From assembly GCA_026419785.1 (NCBI GenBank), contig JAODTK010004121.1:152171-216170 (forward strand): 64,000 bases of DNA. Direction: 5' to 3'. Under the pieces are notes generated by a model, which did not search any database, was not told the origin of the DNA, and saw only the letters and a list, made by a program, of their open reading frames with translations. Source of the stretch: Sclerodactyla briareus (lineage: Eukaryota; Echinodermata; Holothuroidea; Dendrochirotida; Sclerodactylidae). The position numbers and the translations under genes were made by a program. Shown here one piece after another: positions 11,385 to 22,194 of the stretch. Position 1 is the stretch's first letter. Every line of letters starts with the position of its first letter.

Positions 11385-11545
11385 CATGTGTGCCAAGTTA
11401 CGGATCAATCGGATGAAGCTTGAAGAATTATTGCGCTAACACGACATCTTTATGCGCAAAGGTGGTGCGGACGCAGTTGCCGGCGGCAACGCGGCCGCGT
11501 TACGACGAAGGCAAAACCATAATATCCCCGAAGTCACAATTATGT
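11385..11545 (+). repeat. Family A terminus, solitary fragment
   Basis: ACGGATCAATCGGATGAAGC, then ATTGCGCTAACACG, a GC-rich GCCGGCGGCAACGCGGCC block and GGCAAAACCATAATATCCCC. The order is the one seen at 27,410-27,570 and 41,320-41,455. The terminal hairpin is only half preserved (CCCCGAAGT...). No internal repeat units are attached. Confidence 0.6.
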
Positions 11546-13020
11546 GAACAAATACGTACAACAACTTTCATACGTCACGCGTTGACAGGATTCGATTTTC
11601 CCTACCCGGGGAATACTATGACTACTCAATCAAGCGCAATCACCGCATGGTTGGGCGCTCCTTCAAGAAAATGCTGTGTGTTTGCTACACTTAGATCAGT
11701 GACTTAGAATGGTAAGAAGCTGCTATCGAACCATTGTTACTTTCTAAGCAAAGCGCCACCATGGTTGGGCGAAATCGTACAAAAATTGGTTTTTACAGAC
11801 CCTCAAGATTGCAGGAAACGGCATCCCCGAATCGATTTTGGACACAGAACAGCATTCCCCAACTTTCGAATCTTTGGAACCAAAATTGTGTGATTTTTCC
11901 ATTATGTCCCCTCACACCAATTATTGCGGACATGTCCCCGTGTAATGCCTGCCCCACATGATCCGCCGTTCGTGTGCGAAACAAACCATATCAACTCTCA
12001 AAGTTTAGTAAAATTGGCTAATTGTATTTCAAATTATCTTGGAAAGTAGTTACACCTTGACCCGTGTTCCACTGGTTAGTTTGCTGATGGGACTTAAAAT
12101 GGCTGTCCCGGGAGCAGGTGGGATTCGTTCAGCTCTGCCTCGATATCATCGATCTACTAACTATTCGAAAAGATATTGTCGTGGTTAGGCAGCAGCAAAA
12201 CAACCCAAACCAAAACAAATTCGCGACCCGTCCAAAATTCCTTCGCCACCCAATATGGTCTCGACCCAAGGTTGCCTACCGGTCGCCTTAGATCCCTGAA
12301 AAACATTCCTGGGTTATTAGCCAGTTATAATGAGATATAACGCATATTGTGTAAAATGTCTAAAGGGAACTCCCGTGCATACACATTTTTCGAAACTCCC
12401 CTGCCGAACATAACGAATCCTGCTCAACCACCAGAACTATCACAGATTTTCCCCCATACTTGTAGTAACAATAACCATTCGGAACATGGGATATGGTTGC
12501 GTTTTTTAAATAGTGGGTGACAGTTCTCAAAATTAGCCGTACGGTATTGCTAGGGGGAATCTGACCGAGTCTCGTCTATTCCCCCAACTTTTGTGGTAGG
12601 CGTGCGATTTATACACTTTGAAAAACAAAATTGTAGGGCGGCTCCCTGGCCCCAAAGGGCACTGACCCACTGCATTAAACCGAAAACCCATCATCGGCAC
12701 GGTTTTACTGAGCGCCCCCTCCAAACACCATTCCTTCCCACAACCCGCATCTGCACCATCCGATGATATCCGCAGCCAGTAGTACTACACTTAGATTGAA
12801 TTCAATTTTCTCTGTGACAACGTGGGCCTCTGCATGTGGTGGCGACATCATAACTGTGACGATGTGGTTAAACGGAGAATTACAGTCTGGAAAATCTCTC
12901 TACATATTGAAGCACAATATGTCCTGAACATTTTAATACCAAAAATTTTCCTTCAAAATATTTGTTCTCTCCCTCAGTTATAAAGAAGCGTTTAAAAACC
13001 GAGGCGGGCCCGCTGCCATT
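11546..13020. other. No gene recognised
   Basis: Only short overlapping frames without motifs. I detect no match to the repeat families described elsewhere in the window and no RNA gene. Confidence 0.4.
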
Positions 13021-13029
13021 TTCGCTCAG

Positions 13030-14755
13030 CAGGGGCTGCGCCACAGGGGGGGGGGGGGCGGGAGGGCGGCTTCCCCTATATGGTTTGTAGACCGAAAAAA
13101 AAAAAACACGACTGACGTTTAATGCACACATTTTCGTCGGGGGTGGGGTGAGTGTCAAATACGGTTATCCAACTTAGGGTATTTTCTATTCGTCTCTCGA
13201 GCCTCAAATCGAACTCAAAATGTTGCGTAAATAGCGTTTCGCGAATGTGGCGTATGTTCCAAGGCCGTGCGATCGGGTGGTGTCACGCCCCTCCCAATAA
13301 TTTCATGCCGTCGCAAATTTTCGGTCTGTCCGTCGGCAAAGAGGAGAAAAGAGGATGAAAAGAAAAGGAAAAAGGAGAAGGAAGAAGAAATAGGGGGAGG
13401 GAAGAAAAGAGAAGTAAGGGAGTTGAAGGGGAATAGAGGATGGACAGTGAATAAAAGGAACACAACGGAAGCCAGACTTTTTCGACTTTTTTTGCTCTGA
13501 CCTCATTCAGCGGCCGGCAAGAGAATGGCACGACGTCGGGCAAAAATTAGATCATATGTGACAGCCCCTCGCTGTCGGTGAATTGGACGATTGACCGAGT
13601 CTGTCGGCATTTCGGCAAAAAGGGAAATGACGATTACGTTAGCGTTGACATTCTATTTCTCATGAGTTTGTCAGTTCTTTGACAGTTTTTGTTTCTTATT
13701 TGGTCCTATATTCCCGAGATACATTATTTCGGAGCCGTTTCGCTGAAAAACAATTACAAAGAATTCCAGAACTTACAATGAAACGTCTTTTATGTGGAAA
13801 ATCATCGAGTTGGCAAAAGTGCAAAAGTGGAAAGAGGTAGGGGGGGTGTTTTCTGAAATTTGGACTAAATGGCCGAAAATTTGATCAATGGCCCAAATTG
13901 TCAATTTTTTTTTACGCGCTCCGCGCGCAGTTTGCATTGATGATCTGCTTCATACCCACGAGCTGCAATAAAATCAGAGGCATTGTTTAGGATTCGGGCA
14001 GAATTTTTCGGCCTTCCAATTGAAGGGGTCCCGCGTACGTGGTGAGTCTGTGGTCGAATAATTACTGAACGACCCATTGTACTAAAATATTGCACCAGAT
14101 TCATCTGAGGACGTTTCATATCAAAATTTTCCAAAGGAACCCTCTCCCCTATTCAGTCCACCATTGCCGATCCGTCGGCAAAAACTCATCTCTACCCCCC
14201 TCCCCCCAAGACCCCCACCCCCCGCTCTACGCTACGCCCGAGTGTTTACTGTTTTGAGAATACTGCAGTGTGGGCATCGTTTGTTAATACTCATTGTAAC
14301 AACTTGCAAACTACACAGCGCTCTCTGGCCTCACGTGTGACCACGTGGCATGCGTGATCACTTCGCCCCATGCCGATTTACGTTACGCCATAGGTATCTT
14401 CGAATTTGCATTATTAACAAGTCTTCAAAGTAGCCCTGCCTACCTTAGGAAAAACCTAGGTACAGTTTTTCATTGGTTTATTTTTTGGTGGTGTATCTAA
14501 TGAACTATGACCTGCCTGGAAAATTGTCATGCATTTTGATTTTTTTCAGAAATTTATGGATTTTTCGTCAAAACTCGTTGACGTAGATACACTTAAAGTG
14601 TATCAAATGTGGCAACCATTTTGCATCTAAGCAGTATTATGACTCAAAATTCGCAACGGGGAGGGGAACCCCCCTTCCCTTAGACCCCTCCCCCATGTCA
14701 GACATCCATGCCAAATCTTCCCCCTATCGTAAAACCCTGACGCCGCCCCTGCCTC
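13030..14755 (+). mobile_element. Family B element, near-complete copy (about 1.75 kb)
   Basis: Colinear with the reverse complement of 22,195-24,000 along its whole length. In order: GGCTGCGCCACAGG with a G-run; TTTAATGCACACATTTTCGTCG; a CGTCGCAAATTTTCGGTCTGTCCGTCGG block; a 13,335-13,480 purine-rich tract; GACAGTTTTTGTT..; ACTTTTGCCA-type segments; GAGCTGCAATAAAATCAGAG; GGTCCCGCGTACGTGG; CACGTGTGACCACGTGGCATG; and an AAACTCGTTGACGTAGATACAC/CCCCTCCC end with TCGTAAAACC. Both ends occur alone elsewhere. It has no convincing ORF and is probably a non-autonomous DNA transposon; the class is unknown. Confidence 0.75.
13330..13480. repeat. Polypurine tract inside family B
   Basis: About 150 bp almost purely A/G on the + strand (GAGGAGAAAAGAGG.. 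to ..GAATAGAGGATGG). The inverted partner at 23,570-23,730 is the matching polypyrimidine tract. It generates low-complexity Lys/Glu/Arg frames on one strand and Phe/Leu/Ser/Pro frames on the other, none a real gene. Mirror-repeat purine tracts of this type can form triplex DNA. Confidence 0.85.
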
Positions 14756-15630
14756 CAGGTGAATGGCAGAGACTTGAACAAATCTAACTATGATGTCACA
14801 CAACCCCTACCAGCTGGATTAATATATTTCTTAGTTTTCCCCACCTATCATCCACATGGCTGTCCAAATGTACCTTTTATATTGAATCACTGGAGGAAAG
14901 TGCTAAGGAAATTTTGAGACGGAATTGGTTCAAATCTGTGCACCGGCATATCTTAGAATTATTTGATCACAAATTATAATAAAGAACAAAAGTCTCTCAG
15001 GTACAAGTGGTTAGGTGATATCACAATCCTTATCAAAATGGCAACGTCCTGTCGTTTCATTCGAAGTGACATATCTCGGAAGGTATGCAATATTTTTGGA
15101 TGAAATTTGGGGAAAATGTTCATGACATGATGGTCTCTCATTTAACAATAACAGTTCACTTTCAAAAGTTCAGACTTATTCTCTCTTTAACTCCAACGAG
15201 TTTTCTTGTCTGACTGGGGCATTACATAGACTTTACATTTTCGCTCTAGCTGGACACGCATACTCGCTTTTCGATAAACGTTTAGCAGAACCTTGGAGAA
15301 ACTTCAATTGAAAAAGGTAAATATTCTCCTCAGTGAGATTGGGTCAAAGTTCCTGCCCAATGCAGTCAGGTGTCACAAAAATCCAAGTTAAGAAAACTAG
15401 TAGCTCAATCCGGGGGTAAGAATGAGAAAAATATGAGCAGGGTGAGAAGTGAAAAGCAAAATGCAAAATATTTACAGAGTACCCACAAAAAAGGTGGTTT
15501 CCTCATACGTACTGTACAGGTAACTTCAATGAGATTTAGGCAACTATTTTGAGATTTAGGGTAATTTCAATTGGATAATATGACCAAAGACATCATTAGA
15601 TGTATAGCGGCACCTAGAAAACTATGGCTA
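14756..15630. other. No gene recognised
   Basis: AT-rich, with no RNA gene, coding exon or recurring repeat that I can identify. Confidence 0.4.
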
Positions 15631-15639
15631 CGCCACTGC

Positions 15640-15800
15640 GTCAGCCCCTTAAAACAGGACAGAGAAGTGCTATTTCCTGACATATAGGAGGCCTCATTCC
15701 CCCAAATTTATGTGTATGCTACGCGCTAATCGATGCTGACTCTCCGTTTAGACATTACTCCGATGACCCCATGAATACCCCCCCCCCAGCGCCACCCACT
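15640..15800 (+). repeat. Family D fragment
   Basis: Contains the 'GAAGTGC.ATTTCCTG..ATATAGGAGG' and 'TACGCGCTAATCGATG..GACTCTCCGTTTAGA' blocks followed by a C-run, as in 18,100-18,245. A diverged, truncated copy. Confidence 0.5.
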
Positions 15801-16179
15801 GGGAAAAGTACCATTTCCTGTAGTCTGAGTGATCTATTTCTCTCAAAAACATTCTCAACGATCTGTGCCAAACGTGAGTGGAGCCCGTTTAGACACACGG
15901 CAAAATCATCTCCCACATTTTTTACAACGGGTGTGTTATGTCACATATTGTCACTTCGCCGATCAGATCATTTGTGAACTTGCAGTGGGTTCTGGGTATT
16001 TAGTACTGTAATCCTTGCTGAAAATACTCTTTTTCACAAAACTATAAGAGGCCGTAGATGCTGTGTTGCTTTATTTACTGCCTACATCCGCAGAGTGACA
16101 ACTTTTCAATATCCTTCTTTTACTGAAATTGCACATACAAATGTTTGCAATTGAGCCCGGCAAGTACCAGTGAGGTATA

Positions 16180-16315
16180 AGACGCCAAAATCTTCTCCGT
16201 AGTACTTCGCGCCAACAATGGGTGGCGCTCGCTTACTCAGTGAATTGCAGTCCACTCCGCCCCCCACTTTTCGAAACGGATCGACGCCCCTGATCATGCA
16301 TGGTACCATGGCGTT
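16180..16315 (+). repeat. Family D fragment, right end
   Basis: ACTTCGCGCCAACAATGGGTGGCGCTCGCTTA, then a C-rich block and CACTTTTCGAAACGGATCGACGCC. It matches 26,895-26,998 and ends in the reverse complement of the CATGGGCGTCGATC-type terminal motif. The 149-codon minus-strand frame over it has no recognisable domain. Confidence 0.6.
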
Positions 16316-16544
16316 GCGTGACATACGTATTATTTCATATATTGGTACTTGGTAGCGCGGTTCCTGGAGCACGCGCTCGTCTCTACGGAGCCACGGCAGA
16401 AGCAGTTTTGCTCTTCTTGTCGAATGGGACAAGGCGGGTAAGGCCATTGAATGTGCATCAATGATCTCAGCCTGATATGAGGCGTACCTTATGACGGAGA
16501 ATACTGCCAGTTCATCGACCCATGTATTCAAACATGAATCGATT

Positions 16545-16700
16545 GTCACATGCATGGGCGGCGATCATGGGGGGACGGGGGGAGGGGGGACGGCGTCCCC
16601 CCCAATATTTCGGTTGGGGGGGACGCAATGCATTTTGTCCCCCCCCCCCCAATATTTTGAGCCCGACTGCTTTTTCGCTGACACTGTATCCGACATCTCC
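16545..16700 (+). repeat. Family C, copy 2
   Basis: Starts CATGCATGGGCGGCGATCAT, then a G-run, GTCCCCCCCAATATTTCGGTT, a second G-run, GCAATGCATTTTGTCCCC, AATATTTTGAGCCCGACTGC and TTTTTCGCTGACA. Its left end is the mirror of the right end of family D, suggesting a common terminal inverted repeat. Confidence 0.65.
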
Positions 16701-17079
16701 AGCAGTAACCGTTTTTAAACAGATGCATGATGACCTAAATGATCAAGTTGATTGAATTATGATGCTCCATTTTCGAGGGTATTTCATGCGCCGGTAGTGT
16801 TCAAACATTTGATGTGCCTTATGAAGCATAGATGTTCTTACAAGAAATGCCTGCAATTTACTTTGGTTGTTTCTTAATTCAATGAAATCTATCCCCATCG
16901 TTTGCATAAGTCCGGCTTTACCAGCTTTGGTGTGTTGCTCCTTCATTGGACGTTGTCTATTTTCTGCTAAGGGACCAAACAAACAAACAAACTAACATAA
17001 CGAATCGCTCCCTTGAGGAAAGAGGGGGTGAAAGGCACTCGCGGGTAGGTTCGCAAATGGGCCGGGATCTGTTTTTTTT

Positions 17080-17690
17080 TAGTTCATGGGTACGGGTGCG
17101 AACATTTGTTGAAAGTTGTGTGCACGGTGCACATACTATCACTATGAGGGCACACGGTGCGGCATCGAAAATGCAAAATGCATGCGGCCAGGGAACGCCA
17201 CCAATTGTGTTATCAAAAAGACATGATTCAAAATTCAAGTGAAGAAAAGGTTTATTCCCAAATATGCCTGAATTTTCGATGGAATGCCCTTAAGTGTAAC
17301 CTTTTGTTGGTATTAAGGGGATGAAGTTTGAGCGATGGGGTAAGTTCTACCACCTGTCGGGACCTGTGCATTTTTGGGGGCATATCTGTGTTGTTGCTTT
17401 TCGCAACTATAAAATGTAGTATTCAGCAATCAATTCATGGGTGCGACCACTTGTTGAAAGTTGGGTGCGTGAACGGTGCACATACTGAGGGGGCGGTCAC
17501 ACATGCTGTGGAATTCCCCCCTGAAATAGCCGTCAAAGATTCGGCCGGTGAACGCCACAAATTCGTGCAAAGACATGATTCAAAATTCAGGTGGAGATAA
17601 GTCTATATCCAAAGATTTCTGACTGACTTTTCGATGGAATATCCAAAGTGCAAAATTTTCGCGCGCGCTCCGCGCGCAGTTGCAGTTTTA
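17080..17690 (+). repeat. 352-bp tandem duplication
   Basis: ACATGATTCAAAATTCA occurs at 17,221 and again at 17,573. Upstream, TTCATGGGT.CGGGTGCG..AC.TTGTTGAAAGTTG and ACGGTGCACATACT occur in both halves. Downstream, TTTTCGATGGAAT occurs in both. Copies differ by many substitutions and indels. The second copy runs into family D at about 17,650. Confidence 0.75.
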
Positions 17691-18250
17691 CTTTCTGTGT
17701 TATACTCATTTGGCCACCTGTCTAGCCGCAATTGGAATTGTCCCTCCTACGCGCCTGTGGTCCGCAAAGAAGACAAAATGTGGGCCGTAATCTTTGAATA
17801 AAAACTCAGGCTAAGTGATAGGCCAGAGACCCTGGGGTCATGCAGTGCAATGTCGTTGGTCAAATTGGATAACCTGCAAAATCTCGCGCTTCGCGCGAAC
17901 GTAGTGGTTGTTGTGCCTTTGCCCATTTCCATTGCTGCTCTCATGACCGTATACCTCACTTGCATCGTATTTTAGAATATCACAGCACCCAACGCCTAAC
18001 CTTGAAATTGATCTCTGATGCGATGATTTTTGGAGAACCTTCCCTAAAATAACAAAATTGTTATCAATTTCAGGAATGCTGCTTACTGTCCCATAAGGCA
18101 CGGGAAGTGCCGTTTCCTGCAATCTAGGAGGTGGGGGGTGTCAACTGGAAAAATTTTCTTTGTACGTTACGCGCCAACCTATGGTGGCCTCCGCTTAGAT
18201 ATTATTAATCTTGTTCGTCCCCCCCCCCCCAATCGCCAACACAATCGCCG
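17610..18250 (+). mobile_element. Family D element, long copy
   Basis: Colinear with the reverse complement of 33,545-34,085. Key blocks are a GCGCGCTCCGCGCGC hairpin (about 17,661), TGCGGACCACAGG on the complement, GGCCTGAG..TAGGTCAG, AATCTCGCGCTTCGCGCG (about 17,880), CACAGCACCCAACGC, TTGTTATCA, TTTCCTGCAATCTAG, TACGCGCCAACCTATGGTGGC and a C-run ending in CCCCAATCGCCAACACA. It is non-coding and likely a non-autonomous DNA transposon with two internal short GC hairpins. Confidence 0.65.
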
Positions 18251-18914
18251 CCCTTGGTCACATGCTTTTCCTCTCGATCTGAAAGATTACACAGACAACA
18301 TACTCTGCATTGAATCATGTCAGTGCCCATGAATGAGAGATTGCTTAGTGTCGGGCTTAGGCCTATACTGTATAGGCTGACGGCGGAGGAATCGATGTTG
18401 TCACTTATATGGCGTTGGCTTAGGTATGTCTGTATCATTATACCCTATCGGAATAAATAGTCACTAGTTGCAGAGGTTGTTGAAACTAGGGCCCACCTTG
18501 GAAAGAGGACCTGTCAAAATCGGCCACCCCCAAGTTTGAAGGTTCTTGCATGTCGAGTTGTTGATATTTCAATCTTCAGCCTCTCGACTCCTTCCCTTTC
18601 TTTTTTTGTAGGAACCCAGCATCACGGGGGGGGGGGGGGAATAATGGGCAAAAGGCCCCCCCCCCCCCCTCATAGAACCCAACAAAAGCAAATGTTGCGA
18701 TTGTGTGCCATGATAACAGAAAAAAGGAGGTATTCACTTACAAATGAATGAGATTATTCTTTAATATACAGAGAACGACTTTGTAAATTTTTATTCGGAG
18801 CCCACAATATTTTGGTTGTAAATGGGTCTGAAGTAGTTTTACGGCGTCCATCAGTCATGAATAGAAAGTACCAAAAGTCCAGTCAATATTTACATGACCA
18901 TTAGCTTTAGTCAA

Positions 18915-18985
18915 GTGTAGTACAGTGGCGTAAGGCCTACGCCAGTGGCGTAGGCCTGCGTAGCTACGCCACTGGGGTACCTGTA
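18915..18985. repeat. Large imperfect palindrome with CAGTGGCGTA ends
   Basis: From about 18,919 to 18,981 the sequence is nearly its own reverse complement: GTACAGTGGCGTA..GGCCTACGCC is mirrored by GGCGTAGGCCTGCGTAGCTACGCCACTG..GTAC around a CCAGTGG centre. CAGTGGCGTAGCTACGC resembles terminal inverted repeats of hAT-type DNA transposons, so this may be two transposon ends back to back or a minimal end-only remnant. Confidence 0.8.
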
Positions 18986-19050
18986 GTGTTGTAGTGAGGT
19001 TATTGACTGTCCTTTATTGTCATGACCCCTAAAGGCTAGGGACCATGTAC

Positions 19051-19130
19051 CATTATGGCGGAACCCACTGCCCATATCATTATGGGGAACCCACTGCCCT
19101 ACTCATTATGGGAAAACCCCCTGCACCTAC
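19051..19130 (+). repeat. Short tandem repeat, 26-bp unit, three copies
   Basis: CATTATGGCGGAACCCACTG starts at 19,051, CATTATGGGGAACCCACTG at 19,078 and CATTATGGGAAAACCCCCTG at 19,104. Confidence 0.85.
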
Positions 19131-19428
19131 CAAGTATTAGATTGGTCCCATCCAGCCCGGTCCGCGTTATCGTGTTCACAGCGCTTTGACTCTTCCAACC
19201 GAAGCAGCAAGAACGCACACTAAGTAATGTGCTTCCTTGCCATATTGGCTGCTAAACGAATCTCCACCTATGACTCGCTTGTTGTTTTAGGTATTAGTTG
19301 ATAGGCTATTTATTTCAGACATCGGTATCACTCAGTTGCAACCTCAAATAAGCTTTGACCTGACCACACAAGAACAGGTTTCGGGGTAAAGGCAACAAAC
19401 AGAGGATCGTCAGTTTCAAGTATAGCCA

Positions 19429-19481
19429 GATTAGAGGTTTCCACGATGATCTGATTAGAGGTGTTTCCACGATGACAACCG
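19429..19481 (+). repeat. Short tandem duplication
   Basis: GATTAGAGG(TG)TTTCCACGATGA occurs twice in succession, separated by TCT. No function is apparent. Confidence 0.7.
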
Positions 19482-19699
19482 TAATTCCTTTTCGAGTAGG
19501 GCTAGGTAATACGGGTCATTCTGTAATTGACCCAGATGTTAATAGATATACGTTCTCTCTTGTTATTTAGGTTTGATTTTTCGAACAGAACAGATTGTGA
19601 AGATGAAACATGCCAAATTTCATTCCTGAGGCCTTTGCGATAGGTTCCATCTACTGTTGTAAGCCGCAACTCAACTCAAACTCAATTGTTTGCAACTTT

Positions 19700-20260
19700 G
19701 TGCGGATACCTTTCGTGATGGGGGAAGGAGGTGGGGGGGGGGGGGGAAAAAAGTAGGTGTGGTCTTTCCCGGTTCATGTGGCTCGATTTTGTGTTCTGCG
19801 TCACCTGTGGTGAGAGGGGCTTACATGTACTGCTTCATTGGAAACAGTGTATCAAACAGGATGTTCTGCATGCCCCCCCTCCCGTATTCAGGTTTTCTCT
19901 CGCCATATACACTACTGGTTGTACTCTTCCCAAATTAACTTCGATTGGGTGTACTTTTGTTGAGATGCCATAAATGAATCATCAAGATTTGTCATAGCCA
20001 GTTTTTTCTGTGAGTTCGTGTATTCATTGCTACACTGAGATCTTAATACACCAGTGAACATTCGCAACCTTCTAGGGCGTCCTTAGAGACTGGACCATGA
20101 ATAACCCAAAACCTCCTGTTGAACTATAGGGAACCATCATGGGTGAAGGATACATGCCATTACCTGCTGCCACAAGACAATATCAGTCTGTTCAGGGAAA
20201 TTGTGTGTATAGTGAAAAGGTGGACAATTGGGAGTCATACAGGTGCATTTACAGTAATAT
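19700..20260 (-). mobile_element. Family E element
   Basis: Reverse complement matches 32,740-33,245. Shared blocks (plus strand here) include GTGTTCTGCGTCACC.GTG.TGAG.GG.CTTACATGTA, GAAACA.TGTATCAAACAG.ATGTTCTGCA, and GTGAAGGATA...CCACAAGACAATATCAGTCTGT..AGG. Identity is uneven with indels. No convincing ORF, although 60-80-codon frames on both strands follow the conserved block. Confidence 0.65.
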
Positions 20261-20469
20261 CTACACACTTTTACTTCAGTGGGCCATCTAAGGTTTCCCT
20301 CAATTGGTGTATCACCTACCCCTGCTGAGGGATCTATACGAGGCACCGGGCACAATTATGTTGAATATATTTTTGTTCATCCCTGTCACAAGCTCTTAAA
20401 ATTGGCTGAGTGTCAGGTGGCCCACACAAAATATTCATATGTCCAAACGACAGGTAGGCTCCCATGCAT

Positions 20470-20850
20470 AAAAAAGCGGAACCTAGATGCAGTTCGCCTA
20501 ACGAACCAAACTTTACATTACAACATCCCTCTAAATGTTTTGTTGCCAAGGTTTCAATGCCAAACGTCAAATTTAGGAATCATTCCAGTGTTTTTTAGGC
20601 TGTCTCGACCTTTAAACACATGTGCGTTCCTTGAGATAGCTCGTGATAGGAGTGTTTGGCTTACATTAGCCTAATTCACATTATGGTTTGTCCTAAACAA
20701 GACGAATCTGGTCATCACAAAAAAAACTAGCACTCAATGTTACAAGATCGAGAGGTCAACGAGGTCAAAGGTCGAATGATTCAAGTAGTATCCAGATTAG
20801 TTCGCCCGGACTAACTATCTTCCCATTACGACTGTCCCTCAAAAATTTTT
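20470..20850 (-). repeat. Family F fragments (AGGTCA-rich)
   Basis: Two pieces, at about 20,500-20,580 and 20,740-20,840, are reverse complements of the block at 30,590-30,830. Shared features are CTTGGTAACGGAACATTTTAGAGGG-like, ATG..AAAGTTT.GTTCGTC.GGCGAACT, then TTTGACCTCGTTTGACC-like pairs of hexamers. A third copy lies at 33,300-33,520. Confidence 0.55.
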
Positions 20851-20859
20851 CTTTGCCAA

Positions 20860-21780
20860 AATTATAGGGATTTTCCTATGGTGATCTGAAACGACCTTGA
20901 CCTAACATCAAAAACCAATAGGGTTCATCCTCACCATACTGCACCCACCTACCTGATATAACTTGAATACATGCTTGTCGTTCGCTCTATTATCGTGCTG
21001 ACAGCTTTTCAAGTTTGCCCTCTGGTGACTTTTTTGGAATACCTTGAACTCAAAAACAATAGGGGTCATCCGCTATATGTTTAACACCCGTATTTAATTT
21101 TTGGACTTCATACATGCTTGCGTTCGATAGATTCGCTGCTGACAAGGGGTGGTCACACACCACCACAGACACACCATCTTAGTTATTGTGGATAACGAGG
21201 TAGTGTGTTTTTTTACCTAACCAACGAAGGAACGTACTTATTTCCATATCCACTGCGTTTCCCTCCATCAGCCAGGAGACACACCCTTCACATGGCCACG
21301 GAGGTAAGCCTATACCTCAAAAGCTACTACGCGAACGAGGTACTGTAAAATTTAATTAATGCAAAACGAAGTGGTAAGCGTGCGGAGACTTTTCACCGAC
21401 TAACCGGGAATTTGCTCAAATGATCTGATCGAGTTTCCGCGATAGTGGATGGTGCAGATCGCGCCCTCAATGTCCCTTTATTCTAACGAGGTATTTCCCT
21501 GTCGTTGTCATGGTTGCCCCTCGATTGGCGGTGTAAAACCCCTCATGTGTTAACTTCGGTGTTTATCCACCATTTAACAACCAACCCCCCCTCCCCCCCT
21601 CCCCACCACACACACGCGACACTGGCCAGACTGCATCGATTCCTAAACTTCGTCAAGGAATAAAAATACAAGCATCCCCATAACGCCTTCTAGGTTTAAC
21701 TGGACATGTGCAGACGGGTTAACCCCCAACGTGCTATCCCCGCTAAAAAGCCCTCATGGACTTCGTTTTTAGAGATAAAC
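20860..21780. other. No gene recognised
   Basis: Diverged TGACCT-type repeat material near 20,880-21,080 (TGACCTAACATCAAAAACCAATAGGG and TGACTTTTTTGGAATACCTTGAAC, both followed by GGTTCATCC/GTCATCC and 'ATACATGCTTG.CGTTCG'), forming two diverged units about 170 bp apart. No gene elsewhere in the interval. Confidence 0.45.
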
Positions 21781-21789
21781 ACGCACATT

Positions 21790-21888
21790 ACTTAATGGGA
21801 ATTTTGACCTCTGGTGACTTAGAAATGCGTACCTGGTGTTTAGGACCAACTGTAGTCCGCATCTCCCCATGTTTTCAGTTGACCTCCT
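21790..21888 (+). repeat. Single TGACCT-type unit (family A body)
   Basis: TTGACCTCTGGTGAC..TAGAAATG, then GACCAACTGTAGTCC.CAT and CCCCATGTTTT, as in 27,580-27,660. It is cut at TTGACCTCCTG by the family C-like element that starts CATGGGCGTCGATC. Confidence 0.65.
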
Positions 21889-22040
21889 GCATGGGCGTCG
21901 ATCTGGGGGGAACAGGGGGCCACGTCCCCCCCCCCCGCACTTTTATCGAAGTGGGGGAACATCATATCAAATGTCCCCCATTTTTGATCCTCGATGAAGA
22001 CCGAATTACATGTCCGTTTACACACACGTTAAGTGGCTAG
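21889..22040 (+). repeat. Family C/D-type element end
   Basis: Begins CATGGGCGTCGATC, then G-run, GTCCCC.., CGCACTTTTATCGAAGTGGGGG. The start is the exact reverse complement of the end of the family D copy at 26,985-26,998. Confidence 0.6.
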
Positions 22041-22194
22041 TGGGGGGCTGAAAAATCTTGAGAAAGCAGCCTCACAGACCACAGTGATGAACCTTTATTC
22101 CGTACCCGAATTGTTTTATTGTCCAAATTTCCGCGCGCTGCGACGACCTGTAACTGTTGCCTATTAACAGTGTCGTGAGCGATGCGTTTTGAAA

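Noticed and set aside
16106-16555. 149-codon minus-strand frame
   Set aside because: Overlaps family C/D ends and has no recognised domain.
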